Source of the DNA: Xestospongia muta
Taxonomy: Eukaryota > Porifera > Demospongiae > Haplosclerida > Petrosiidae
Direction: 5' to 3'
Length of the DNA stretch: 64,000 bases
Assembly (NCBI GenBank): GCA_963693285.1
Contig: OY848919.1
Span: 10,225,461 to 10,289,460, forward strand
Position 1 is the first letter of the stretch. Each line of letters begins with the position of its first letter. Both the position numbers and the translations under genes were made by a program. Below, in pieces: positions 11,401 to 22,500 of the stretch. Below the pieces are notes generated by a model. That model searched no databases. It saw only the letters and a program-made list of their open reading frames with translations, and was not told where the DNA came from.

Positions 11401-14400
11401 GTACAATGTTTTGTCTTAATTGACCAATCAGATTGGTCCATTTCAGGTCAAAAATAACTTATAAACCTCTTTTTGAGGCTATGAAGGCTGAAAATTGCTG
11501 CCCTATCTTTGTATTTCCTTAAAAATCAGCAAATGTATTATAACAAATATTGTGAAATTTAGGTTAGCAATAAATAGGTCAGCAATATAAAAATTTATGC
11601 AACTCAAGACTGTTTGTATAATGAAGGCAATAGTCTTGAAAGCATCAAACAAGCAATAACTGAGATTTAAAGAGTTAACTTCATGAATGACTAAACTATA
11701 AAAACCCTATGAAAAATCAAATTTAATCTCTTTATAATACTATAGCTTTAACAAATGGTGCCATAATTCTATCACGTAATGGGTATGACTCATCATCCTA
11801 TTATTATGGTATTGTGAGGGTCTATTACAATAATGGATGGGGTAATATCTGTGATGATGTCGACTACGATTCTCCTGAAGCTAATGTGATCTGTCATCAA
11901 TTGGGATATATTGGAGCCTATAGATACTCTAGAGCTGGATTAGTGAGGTTAGAACTTATAATCATACTCATGAGTCAGGTTTTAAATATTTGTTTAGTTA
12001 TGGCACTGACACTTTGTCAATGAAGATCAATAATCTCAATTGTGGTAGTAGTAACTATCTTACTATATTTCAGTGTTCTTTCTCTACATACATTGATAGT
12101 GGATGTACTAATACTAACTCTTATGACGCTACTGTGTACTGCTGTAAGTGTATAATTATTTATTTACACTTATTACATTTGTCACAGACACCACTAGGAT
12201 CTGGAACAGTAATCCTTTCTTTGGTATGATACGTCTTCAAGGAGGTAGTTATCCAAATGAAGGACGTGTTGAGGTCTATTGTAATGGACAATGGGGAACA
12301 ATATGTGATAATGGATTTAGTTCTACTGATGCTCAGACAATTTGTAAACAACTGGGATATAACATTTACAATAATTATAATCACCTCAGTCTGTAAGTGT
12401 AAGAACTAGTAATTATATAGACATTAATTAATGTAAATTAGTTGTTGTTTGTAAATGATAAATCAGGATTGAGTAGGTTATTGTATCACTATAATAGATC
12501 TGGTACCCCCACTCAAGCTATTTGGAGTACATACATGTCTAGTTCTTCCTCTGACACATGTTATGGTACTAGTAATTCCTGTCCATCAAGTTCAGTCAGT
12601 GGTTGTTCCCACTCTGAAGATGTTACTGTGGAATGTAGTAAGTGATGGTATCAGATAACTCTTAATATGATGAAGAGAAGTGTTATTACATTCTTAAGAT
12701 AAATTTTATAAATAATTTGGATACTGGACCGGTAACAAATGTGAAATCGTTAACAATATCAGTTGTATTATTTTGTGTGTTTACAACAAGCATTTCAAAT
12801 TTAATCTACATGCTTTCACTGAATATGAAATTTGCAACCACATCACAGCATTTCTTACCTTCTTCTAAATATTCTTAGGATGTTTGCTGCATTATATTTT
12901 CTCTCAATAAAAAATATTCTTATAAATATTTTGATATATGTAAAATTTTTCCTTTAGCTTACAGCATTTCTTATTCCAAATCATCTAATACAAAAACTAC
13001 TTGTTATGGACTAATTTGTAAGTGACATCTAATAATAATTATACAAAGTATGACTTTATTAACTTAGTTAAAAGTGATTCTACCTCACTAACACGTTTGC
13101 ACTGCTTAAATTAATCATTTATTGAAATCTTAATCTTTCAAGTTTTGCTCTGTCAACTTGTTGAGACTCATACCTTATTAATCTAAGTTTTTATGCTTCT
13201 TTACTTCGCTTTACTAATTTCTTTATTCACTGAAATTTTACCTAAAACTTATCATTTTACTAACTTCTTAGTTCTTTAAACTTTTAGCTAAAGCTTTAAT
13301 AAGTACATAATTTTTTTCAATATGTATGTTGAAGACTAAGATTGTGATCATATTTCTAACTTTGCTTGAATAACATTCATCCACTTAGTTTGTACTGATA
13401 ATAGTAATATGTATTATGATTATGAATTTATATTTACTTTATTAGTTGGTAGTTCGAGTATATTGATCTATTTCTATCTAGCTAATCCAGTAAATGGCTC
13501 TATTATTCTATTTCGTAATGGGTATTCCTCATTATCATATTACTATGGTATCGTGAGGGTCTATTACAATAATGGATGGGGTAATATCTGTGACGATTCC
13601 TACTACAATTCTAATGAAGCTAATGTCATCTGTCATCAATTGGGATATACTGGAGCATCAAGTTATTTTAGAGCTGAATTAGTGAGGTTAAAACTTATAA
13701 TCATATATGTAGACAGGTTTTAAATATCTCTGTTTAGTTATGGCACTGACGCTCTGTCTATGAAGATGGATGACCTCAACTGTGCTAATAGCAACTACCT
13801 TACTATATTTCAGTGTTCATTCTCTGCTATCATTGATAGTGGATGTACTAATACAAACTTTTATGATGCTACTGTGTACTGCTGTGAGTGTATAAATATT
13901 TTTTTAATACTTAACATTTTTGTTACAGATACCTCTAGAATCTGGGACAGTAATCCATTCTCTGGTATGATGCGTCTTCAAGGAGGTAGTTATCCTAATG
14001 AAGGACGTGTTGAGGTCTATTGTAATGGAGAGTGGGGAACAATATGTGATGATGGATTTGGTTCTACTGATGCTCGAACTATTTGTAAACAACTGGGATA
14101 TAATTATTACTATTATTATGATCATCTCAGTCTGTAAGTACTATAAATCAAAATAATTATCTGCAATAATTGTTTGAGTACGAAAAGTTTATTTACTTCA
14201 ATAAATTATTTTTTCTTTGTTTGCCAGTCAGTCTAATAATAATTTTAGATCATGTGTTACATTTATATGACCACTTGTATCATTTATTCTATTGTTATGT
14301 ACAACAACATGATGCATTAAACTACATACTTCACTGCCAATACGTACAACAATAGTTAATTTCACTTAGACACCGCTGTGTGTCCTAGTTTGCCATTTAG

Positions 14401-16922
14401 CATTCTGTAATTTCTCTATTTTTACTATCGTAATACCCTTATATAAGTTTTAAATGATTAACAAGTGGTCAAGTATTTACAATGTTACCGTCAGAATAGA
14501 ATTTCTAACAATTTATTTGTCTATTATTCAGGTCTGGTACTTACAGTCAACCAATTTGGAGTACACACATGTCTAGTTATTACTATGACAGATGTTACGG
14601 TAGAAGAAATTACTGTCCATCAACTTCAATAATTAGTTGTATTCACTCTGAGGATGTTACTGTCACATGTAGTAAGTTGTTATATTGTTATATCAAACCA
14701 AGTTAATTACACATTATGAGAAATTATGTATTACCTAGGTTTACTTATTTTAATTATTGTATTCTTTAGTTTATAGCAGTTCATATTCAAAGTCTTCTAA
14801 TTCAAAAAGTACTTGTTCTGGATTAATTCGTAAGTAATTATACTATTATTTGGAATATTAAAACATTTTCGTTTTTTTTTAATTCAAGCACTTTATACCA
14901 ACATCATTGTTTTGTTATTTTGTCAATATAGCTTCTAACCATATTGCTTTTGGTACTACACGTCTTTATCGTAATGGATATACCTTATCTTCCTATTACT
15001 CTGGTATAGTACAGATCTATATCAATGGACAATGGGGTAATATCTGTGATGATACCTACTACAGTCAATATGAAGCTGATGTCATCTGTCATCAGTTGGG
15101 ATATAGTGGAGCATCAAGTTACTCTAGAGCTGGATTAGTGAGGTTAGTTTTTAAAATTTGTTTTTTAAACAAGTATTTATTTGCTAATATTTCAGTTATG
15201 GCACTGACTATAGGCCAATGGTACTGGGTGAGGTCAACTGTCCTAACAATGACTACCTCACTATACTACAGTGTTCCTACTCTACTATCATTGATAGTGG
15301 ATGTACTAACACTAGCTCTTATGATGGTACTGTGTCCTGCTGTGAGTTTCAATATAACTATAGTATAACATCTACAATTATTATTGTGATTTAGATTCTA
15401 CAAGGATTTGGAACAGTAATCCTTTCCCTGGTATGATACGTCTTCAGGGAAGAAATTATTCTAATGAAGGACGTGTGGAGGTCTATTGTAATGGACAATG
15501 GGGTACAATATGTGATGATGGATTTGATTCTAATGATGCACTTGTTATCTGTAAACAACTGGGATATTCAAACTATACAAGTTATAATCATCTTCCTTTG
15601 TATGTTTAGTACAATAGACTATACTGGAAGTATACTATATTTGTTATAGGTCTGGTAGTTCATCTCAACATATTTGGATGAGTAATTTAGCTTGTAGTAG
15701 TAGTTTTTCCTGTTTGGGTTCATGTCAGAGTTGTCCTAATAATTCTTATCGAGGCTGTAGCCATTCTGAAGATGTCACAATTCAATGTAGTAAGTTGGAA
15801 ATACACATGTTGTTAAAACTAGTCAACTCTTTCTAGTAAAGGTAATCAATATTATGGTACTATTTTAAGTAAAGATATTATGAATGCCTCTTACATTAGT
15901 TCATGGTTTATTTAGAGAATATATCTTAAGATATTTATAGTTAAAATAATATTCACATGAATTTTTAATAAGATAAGGACACACTCTAATAACATGAGAT
16001 AACTGTACATGTTTCACATTCTAATTATGTCACATTATATTTTTAGGTAATCTAAGGAATTTGTCATCAGTATCAACATTAAGGACTACATGTTCTAATG
16101 TTACTTCTTCTACCACCTGTAAGTCAATGCTAAAGTATAAACTATGAGTGCTATATATCTATTGTTTAGATCCCTTACTAGATCAATGCTATATCAGTTA
16201 TCTTTACTTATTGTTTTCTAGCATCAAACGTAGCTGGACCAGTTGGTGGTACAATTGGTTCTCTTTTTATATTAATTATTGTGGCTTTCATTTGTGGTGT
16301 AACTGTTGTTGCTATTTACAAAAAACGAAAAAGACAAAATCTTAGAAGTGATAGCATCCAACAAGTTGACTTACAGACAATTAGTTCTCCTGAAACGATT
16401 CAAAGAAAAAATCAAACAGGACTGTCTAGACTACTTCCTAATACTACCTTGAATACAATACCACAAATACAGAACCAATTCCCTGGTAATGAAACAGAAT
16501 CAGCACATTACCCAGAAAACAATTGTAGACCTCCACTATCCTACAGTGAATGTAATAATACAATTGGACGAAATGAAGCACTAAATGTTGTGGCTAATTC
16601 TTACATGACTCCTTATCAACTACAAAAACCAGCTCCTCAAGAAGGTCATCGTCCATCACACCAACTGGCTTGCAACACACAGAAGCCAAATCGAGGCAGA
16701 CAACCCAACACATCAGCTGCACTGACCTCTTTTGCAACCCTTCCTGCTCATAAAAATATTGTAAAGGCATCTAAAAGGCAAGGCTCTAACGTAGACAATT
16801 GCCAAGCTCCTACTGATGTACAAGCTGCTTTTGATGATCCACCATATCAACCTATAGATGCTGCACATAGAGGATCTGATTGTGATAGTATGGAGGAACA
16901 TTATGAGGTGATAAACACTTAA
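8488..16922 (+). CDS. Gene 2: six-SRCR type I membrane receptor
   Basis: Exons: signal 8488-8563; A1 11746-11947, B1 11998-12143, C1 12188-12392, D1 12498-12637, E1 12958-13017; A2 13482-13686, B2 13738-13883, C2 13929-14133, D2 14532-14671, E2 14770-14829; A3' 14932-15142, B3' 15196-15341, C3' 15395-15599, D3' 15650-15789, E3' 16047-16118; TM/tail 16222-16922. Total 3060 nt, 1019 residues, no internal stop. The start is chosen because [13 protein letters not shown] is a signal peptide shared with genes 3-5 and ends at the same splice phase. Six SRCR domains of the two-exon, six-Cys (group A-like) kind are followed by a helix near residues 790-818 and the longest tail of the cluster (about 200 residues), with PPY and a final HYEVI. 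Expected at the cell surface; ligand unknown. Intron 1 (3.2 kb) carries a second, broken promoter and exon 1. Confidence 0.88.
8585..8645 (+). promoter_or_regulatory. Conserved block at start of intron 1 (gene 2 copy)
   Basis: About 20 bases after the exon 1 donor comes a block with ATCACCTCATACAGCTTG, then TGACAGCATAACTACTG. It is repeated at the same place in genes 3 (19223), 4 (38237) and 5 (52628), while intron sequence further in has drifted more. It could be an intronic enhancer or splicing element; function unknown. Confidence 0.4.
9881..9950 (+). pseudogene. Broken duplicate of exon 1 in intron 1 of gene 2
   Basis: TTCCTGTATG is followed by a second start in ATGGCCGAAGAG context (9909). 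After four codons (M-A-E-E) the signal-peptide sequence is lost and the frame runs into former intron sequence, stopping after about 12 codons. A deletion joined the exon 1 start to the intron. No splice donor at the exon 1 end remains. Confidence 0.65.
11746..13017 (+). other. Gene 2, SRCR unit 1
   Basis: A 11746-11947, B 11998-12143, C 12188-12392, D 12498-12637, E 12958-13017. First-unit A exons in all genes begin ALTNGA or GLTNGA, two codons shorter than internal A exons. The variable part of A reads DDVDYDSPE and that of C reads NIYNNYNH. The long D-E intron (12638-12957) is typical of first units. Confidence 0.87.
13482..14829 (+). other. Gene 2, SRCR unit 2
   Basis: A 13482-13686, B 13738-13883, C 13929-14133, D 14532-14671, E 14770-14829. 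The D exon is unusual: its Ser-rich stretch is changed to [14 protein letters not shown], adding bulky and basic residues. The E1-A2 intron (13018-13481) and C2-D2 intron (14134-14531) hold no other gene and resemble those of gene 1. Confidence 0.87.
14932..16118 (+). other. Gene 2, membrane-proximal unit 3' and linker E'
   Basis: A' 14932-15142, B' 15196-15341, C' 15395-15599, D' 15650-15789, E' 16047-16118. All expected cysteines are present, including GNIC in A'. The D'-E' intron and E' are almost the same as in gene 1 (3165-3498), more alike than the rest of the two genes. Confidence 0.87.
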
Positions 16923-17190
16923 AACTCATCCTCATTCAAGTTACATTGACCTGTTTTAAAAAGTAAGAAACATATATTACATCAAAATTGTTGTAGGTAC
17001 CTTATTATACAGGTTACTTTTAATAACTGTAGATCTGTTTTTGTTTTTTAGTACTTAATTGTTTTGTTCTCATTGTAATTTTTGATGTTTTTAGAAAGAA
17101 TTATATTAAACTGATTGTAAGTAATGTAAATAAACCTCATTAGTAGAGGTTTTCCTCAGTATCTGTCATCTACTTCTACTTAAAAAAATA
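16923..17190 (+). promoter_or_regulatory. Gene 2 3' UTR, AATAAA and hairpin
   Basis: AATAAA at 17129-17134 overlaps the 5' arm of a hairpin: AACCTC 17133-17138, loop ATTAGTA, GAGGTT 17146-17151. The context, including TAATGTAAATAAACC before it and TCCTCAGTATCTGTCA after it, recurs behind gene 1, the 5-7 kb relic and, decayed, gene 4. Confidence 0.6.
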
Positions 17191-19101
17191 ATTGATGTAA
17201 TTTGCTATTCATAGTGACAATGTGGTTAAACTATATTCACTACAGTTTCAAGAGCTTTATGTATTATTTCAAAATGGCAAAAGGGTAGAAGCTGTCTGCT
17301 CTAAATGTCAAACAATTCTGTACGTTTATTCAACTGATCATATATACAATAAATGATCATTACTTCAATCCTAAAACTTACAAGCATTACTTAAATATAA
17401 TGCACAATTCTTTAGACAAACAATTGTAGTATTTTATTAATTTTAATATCTGACCAAGTGATAATGACCAATGAGATGAGTTCAACTAGTAAAACTACTA
17501 AATTTGTCACTATTGCTTTGTATGATGAATATGAAAGCAAGGTATGTTACATAGTGATAAAGACTGTGTTTGATTGAATTCTTTGCAATCATATGACTAC
17601 ATCATCACTCTTCACTAGTACTGCAAACTGGCACTGTATATAATGTTTTAGACAGGTTCACTGGAAAGTGTTGCTCATTGAATGCAAAAGATAATGTAAC
17701 ATCCATAGATGATTGTCCACATTTATGATGCTTTTGTGAATTTTAACATGAAAGAAGCTCTCTGACCAATTCAAGACAAAAAGTCTTTCCTTCAATTTTT
17801 GCTTGTTTAGGATTGGTCAATATTAGCATTAACTATACATACATCAAGTACAAAATAAAACAGTCTATACCACCAGTTTTTGGATAGCCTGCTACATAAA
17901 TACATCCTGCACAGGAGTACATGTAACTGTTGACATTAATGATGCTGAAAAATAATGGCTTTCCCATGAAAAAGGGGGTTATATTTTAACTTTCCACTAT
18001 GATATAGGGTTAATAGCTTTGTGCTCTTAATGTAATTTTTAACATTGTAGTATTTTCAATATTTATCATACTATGATAAATGTTGATTACTTCAATCCTA
18101 AACCTTACAAACATCTCTTAAATATAGTGCAATATTCTGTAGACAAACAAGTGTATTATTTTTTGGCCAGAACATTTCTTTACCTCAACTCTTTAGTCCC
18201 ATCAATGTAGATGAAAATGTGGTACCATACTCAACACTTGGTGCATTCTATCATCAGCTTGGCAAAAAATGAGACAACATAATTTCATATTGTATGTTAC
18301 CTAATAGCTCATTTTGACTTCCATTATGAGAGATGTAGCAGTATGGTTCTTTCATCAAATATCTTTCTTTGTCACTTTCAATGTCATCAAATGACTTCAT
18401 TTGCAAAGGCTCTTGGTGATATTATATATATGGTCCTAAAAACTTTGTATCAATATATACTATTCTGTGAAATGTTGATAATCAAGAGACATCTTATGAT
18501 ATATTTTCCAGTTGGAGTTAGAAATCCTTCCCACGGTATTATAGATAATCCATCTCAAAACATGGAGGTTTCTTTATTATAAATCAGAGCCCCTAAGAGA
18601 GTTCTAAATAAAATATTTAAAAACAGGACTAAAGAAGGCTGCTAAGAAGTATGGATAAGAGTGTTGAAAATCGAGGATAAGCATCTCTCATCTCTGCTCA
18701 TGGGACATTGTGAGAATGTATCTACCAAGCTTCTAGAAAAGATATCTCATATATATAAGTGAGACTGGTGTATCACTTCTGTCCTTTCACCTATAGATAG
18801 CGAATGTTTTGGTTGGAGAAGAATTTGCCGTAGTGTTTAAAAATAGCTGAGGAGAGCCAGTATCTTTCAGATTTGAAATGAGTAAGACGCTAGTGAGGTG
18901 TTTAGGAAATATAGAAAAGCTTTTTTGATTATCTTGTCAAAGTATCCATTTAGTTGAAGAACAACTATTTTCAGCAATGCTATGTAGATAATCCAAAAAT
19001 AACATATGAGTAGACGAAGTATATAACGTCTTTACAAATAAAATACGCCATCTTGAAATTTTGCTTATGTATGATGCTGTGCTTCCGGCATTGTCAACAC
19101 T
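17191..19101. other. Intergenic region between genes 2 and 3
   Basis: No gene recognised. A 79-codon open frame at 18343-18582 has no visible domain or splice context. The block 18840-19030 is paralogous to 7200-7400 upstream of gene 2, so the promoter-side flank was duplicated with the gene. No tRNA or transposon terminal repeats seen. Confidence 0.45.
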
Positions 19102-19115
19102 ACTTCCTGTTGACG
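19082..19115 (+). promoter_or_regulatory. Two ETS-like cores and TGACG upstream of gene 3
   Basis: CTTCCGG at 19082-19088 and ACTTCCTGT ending at 19110 are complements of ETS consensus cores; TGACG follows at once (19111-19115), nine bases before the start codon. Genes 2 and 4 have the same order with AT inserted between the two motifs. Confidence 0.42.
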
Positions 19116-19124
19116 ACAACAGTG

Positions 19125-19478
19125 ATGGCCGAAGAGCAGCAGCTCTCTGTTTTCTTCCTCCTTACTACTCTATTGAGTTATTCGATTTACTCTACATATG
19201 GTAAGCGTGTATATTTTTCACCGTAATCACCTCATACAGCTTGCTGCCTGTGTTGTGACATTATAACTACTGTTAACTTGGTGACAAGTTAGTTGGTATT
19301 GAATGACTGATTTATACGTATAGGTATAAATTTGCCATACTCTACATAAATAATAGATTACATCCTGGGTGCATTGGGGTCATTCAAATAAAAACACATC
19401 AAAGCATACAATACTAAAAAATTTCCTTTAGAACAGGATATGACAAAGCAATTTTAATATTGCGTTATAGCTAGTAAC

Positions 19479-19539
<61 letters not shown>

Positions 19540-22500
19540 TATATATAAATTGTTTATAAATGTGACTGAGCCATGAGGAATAGGATCATGCTAACATCAT
19601 ATCATTATTGAATTTCAGATTGATTTATAATATAAGGTAGTATTGTTTTGTTAATGTATTATTAACTAATTGCAAAGCCACTTTGTGTGATATTATAATG
19701 CAGTTATGACATTTTCATCTGTTTGTTATATACAATTATGATTATAATATTTTCTCTAGTACGCTTTTAATCTTTGTGATATTCATATTATTATAATAAA
19801 TCAGTATAATGACCAGTTGTATGTTAAACTGATATAAAAGAGTTTGTTTATTACTTATCAATGGAATAACAGGAGATTTGTATTGATCAGAACTAATTGA
19901 TTTTATGTCTATTATTAATATTAAAATAGTATTATAATTATATTGTTGTGCTTTTGCAGACATATCATGTTCTACTCATAATATTCATATCCATAATTAC
20001 ATTAACCACAACTTTACCATAAACTATAACTATTGTAACAAAACTATGTACTTTTATATGCAGTATGAAACAAAATTTAAGTAGACATTAATAATATACA
20101 ATTCTATAATAGAAAGACATGTATAATATCAATGGTGTCAACGTTTTTGTGTGAATACTGGTCAATGGAACTATAAAATACATAAGAAATGTTCAAAGAC
20201 TATCCTGTGTTAACAAAAAAGACTTGTACACTCTTGTTTGTGTTTCCACACAAAGAGTACAAACATATTCATCTTTATACTCTTAGTATTATTCTAGTTA
20301 GTCACTAGGTAAACAATGTGGTTAGAGTAGAGCAAATAATAAAAATCCCTATGTAAAACCAAATTTAATGTTTTATACTATATAGGTTTAACAAATGGAG
20401 CTATAAGGCTGTCTCGTAATGGGTATGCCTCATCATCCTATTACTATGGTATTGTGAGGGTCTATTATAATAATGAATGGGGTAATATTTGTTATAATTA
20501 CTACTACGGTTCTACTGAAGCTAATGTCATCTGTCATCAATTGGGATATACTGGGGCCTCTAGTTACTCTAGAGCTGGATTAGTGAGGTTAGAATTATCT
20601 AGTAATCAACCTCTACATTATTATTTTCCAGATATGGCACAGATACTTTTTCTATGAAAATTGATGACCTCAACTGTGCTAGTAGCAACTTCCTCACTAT
20701 ATTTCAGTGTTTTTTTGATACATATATTGATAGTAGATGTAAAAATATTAACTCTTTGGATGCTACTGTGTACTGCTGTGAGGATAAATATCTTTTTAAT
20801 TCTAATGATTTTTGTGATAGATACCACTAGGATCTGGAATAGTAATCCTTTCTCTAGTATGATACGTCTTCAGGGAGGAAATTATTCTAATCAAGGTCGT
20901 GTGGAAGTCTATTGTAATGGAAAGTGGGGGACAATATGTAATAATGGATTTGGTTCAACTGATGCTCAGACTGTTTGTAATCAACTGGGATATAATAGCT
21001 ACTATAATATTGATCACCTCAATTTGTAAGTGTGAGAAGACCAAATTGATATAATATATCAATTTGGTCTTCTCACAATTGTATAATATTATTATACAAT
21101 TGTGGTTTATAAATGATAAATGAGGATTAAACAGGTTATTATATCACTATAATAGACCTGGTAGTTCTATTCAACCAATTTGGAGTACATACATGTCTAG
21201 TTCTTCCTCTGACACATGTTATGGTACTAGAAATTCCTGCCCATCAACTTCAGTCACTAATTGTTCCCACTCTGAAGATGTTACTGTGGAATGTAGTAAG
21301 TGATAATATTAACTAACTCTTAATTTGAATTATTAAAATGAAGAAAAGTGTTATTACCTCATTATAATAACATTTTGTATGTTTGAGGCCTGGACCTGTA
21401 TAATCTAAAAAAGCTTATCAGAATGAGTTCTTTGAAATACCAAATGATAATATTTATTGTTCTTTTTTCTGTAACTATCAACAATGTTAACTACTAGTAG
21501 TAGTAATTCTAAATATATAACTATGAATATAGGTAATGTCAACAAGTAATCTAATACTGTATTCTATATAATCTTGACTCTATTGTTCAACAAAGTGCCA
21601 AGAACTATTTTTATTTAATGAATTGCAGTAATGTTTTTACAAAAGCGTTTCAATCTATATATCATTGTCATAATAAATTACAGCCACATTACTTTAAAAT
21701 ATTATTAGTATGATAACTACAATATATTTTGTTATCGTAATATAAAAGAATCTTTTAAATATATTGATATATATATAGAATATTTCTTTTAGCTTATAGC
21801 ATGTCTTATTCCAAATCATCTAATACAAATACTACTTGTTCTGGACTAATTTGTAAGTAATTATGTTATTGTGTTAATTCAATGTTATTAGATTATTAAA
21901 AATGTGTATTGACTATATATGATAATTCCTTCATTTAATAATTAGTGTATGATAATGTTTATCATTTAGCTGATTTTGCTCAAAATGGTGCTATAATTTT
22001 ATATCGTAATGGATATACCTCATCATCTTATTACTATGGTATTGTGAGGGTTTATTACAATAATGAATGGGGTAATATCTGTGATGATTCCTACTACAGT
22101 TCTACTGAAGCTAATGTTGTGTGTCATCAATTGGGATATACTGGAGCCTCTAGTTACTCTAGAGCTGGATTAGTGAGGTTAGAACCTGTAATCACACCCG
22201 TAAGTCAATTTTAAGTATCTCTGTTTAGTTATGGCACTGATTTTTTGTCTACGAAGATGGATGATCTCAACTGTTCTAGTAGCAATTACCTTACTATATT
22301 TCAGTGTTCCTTTAATACATACATTGATAGTGGATGTAATAACTCTTATGATGCTACTGTGTACTGCTGTAAGTAAAAATATTTACTTAATATTTATCAT
22401 TTTTGTTAAGATACCACTAGAATCTGGAACATTAATCCATTCTCTGGTATGATACGTCTTAAGGGAGGTAGATATCCAAATGAAGGACGTGTTGAGGTCT

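Larger units (their letters stand above)
20386..21852 (+). other. Gene 3, SRCR unit 1
   Basis: A 20386-20587, B 20632-20777, C 20821-21025, D 21156-21295, E 21793-21852. The A exon has [12 protein letters not shown] instead of NICDD, and C has NICNN-type changes ([15 protein letters not shown]), so acidic residues usual after the first Cys are lost in both domains. The C-D intron carries two palindromes. Confidence 0.87.

Noticed and set aside
18343..18582. 79-codon open frame between genes 2 and 3
   Set aside because: No recognisable domain, no splice context, no paralog at the matching place of the other genes.
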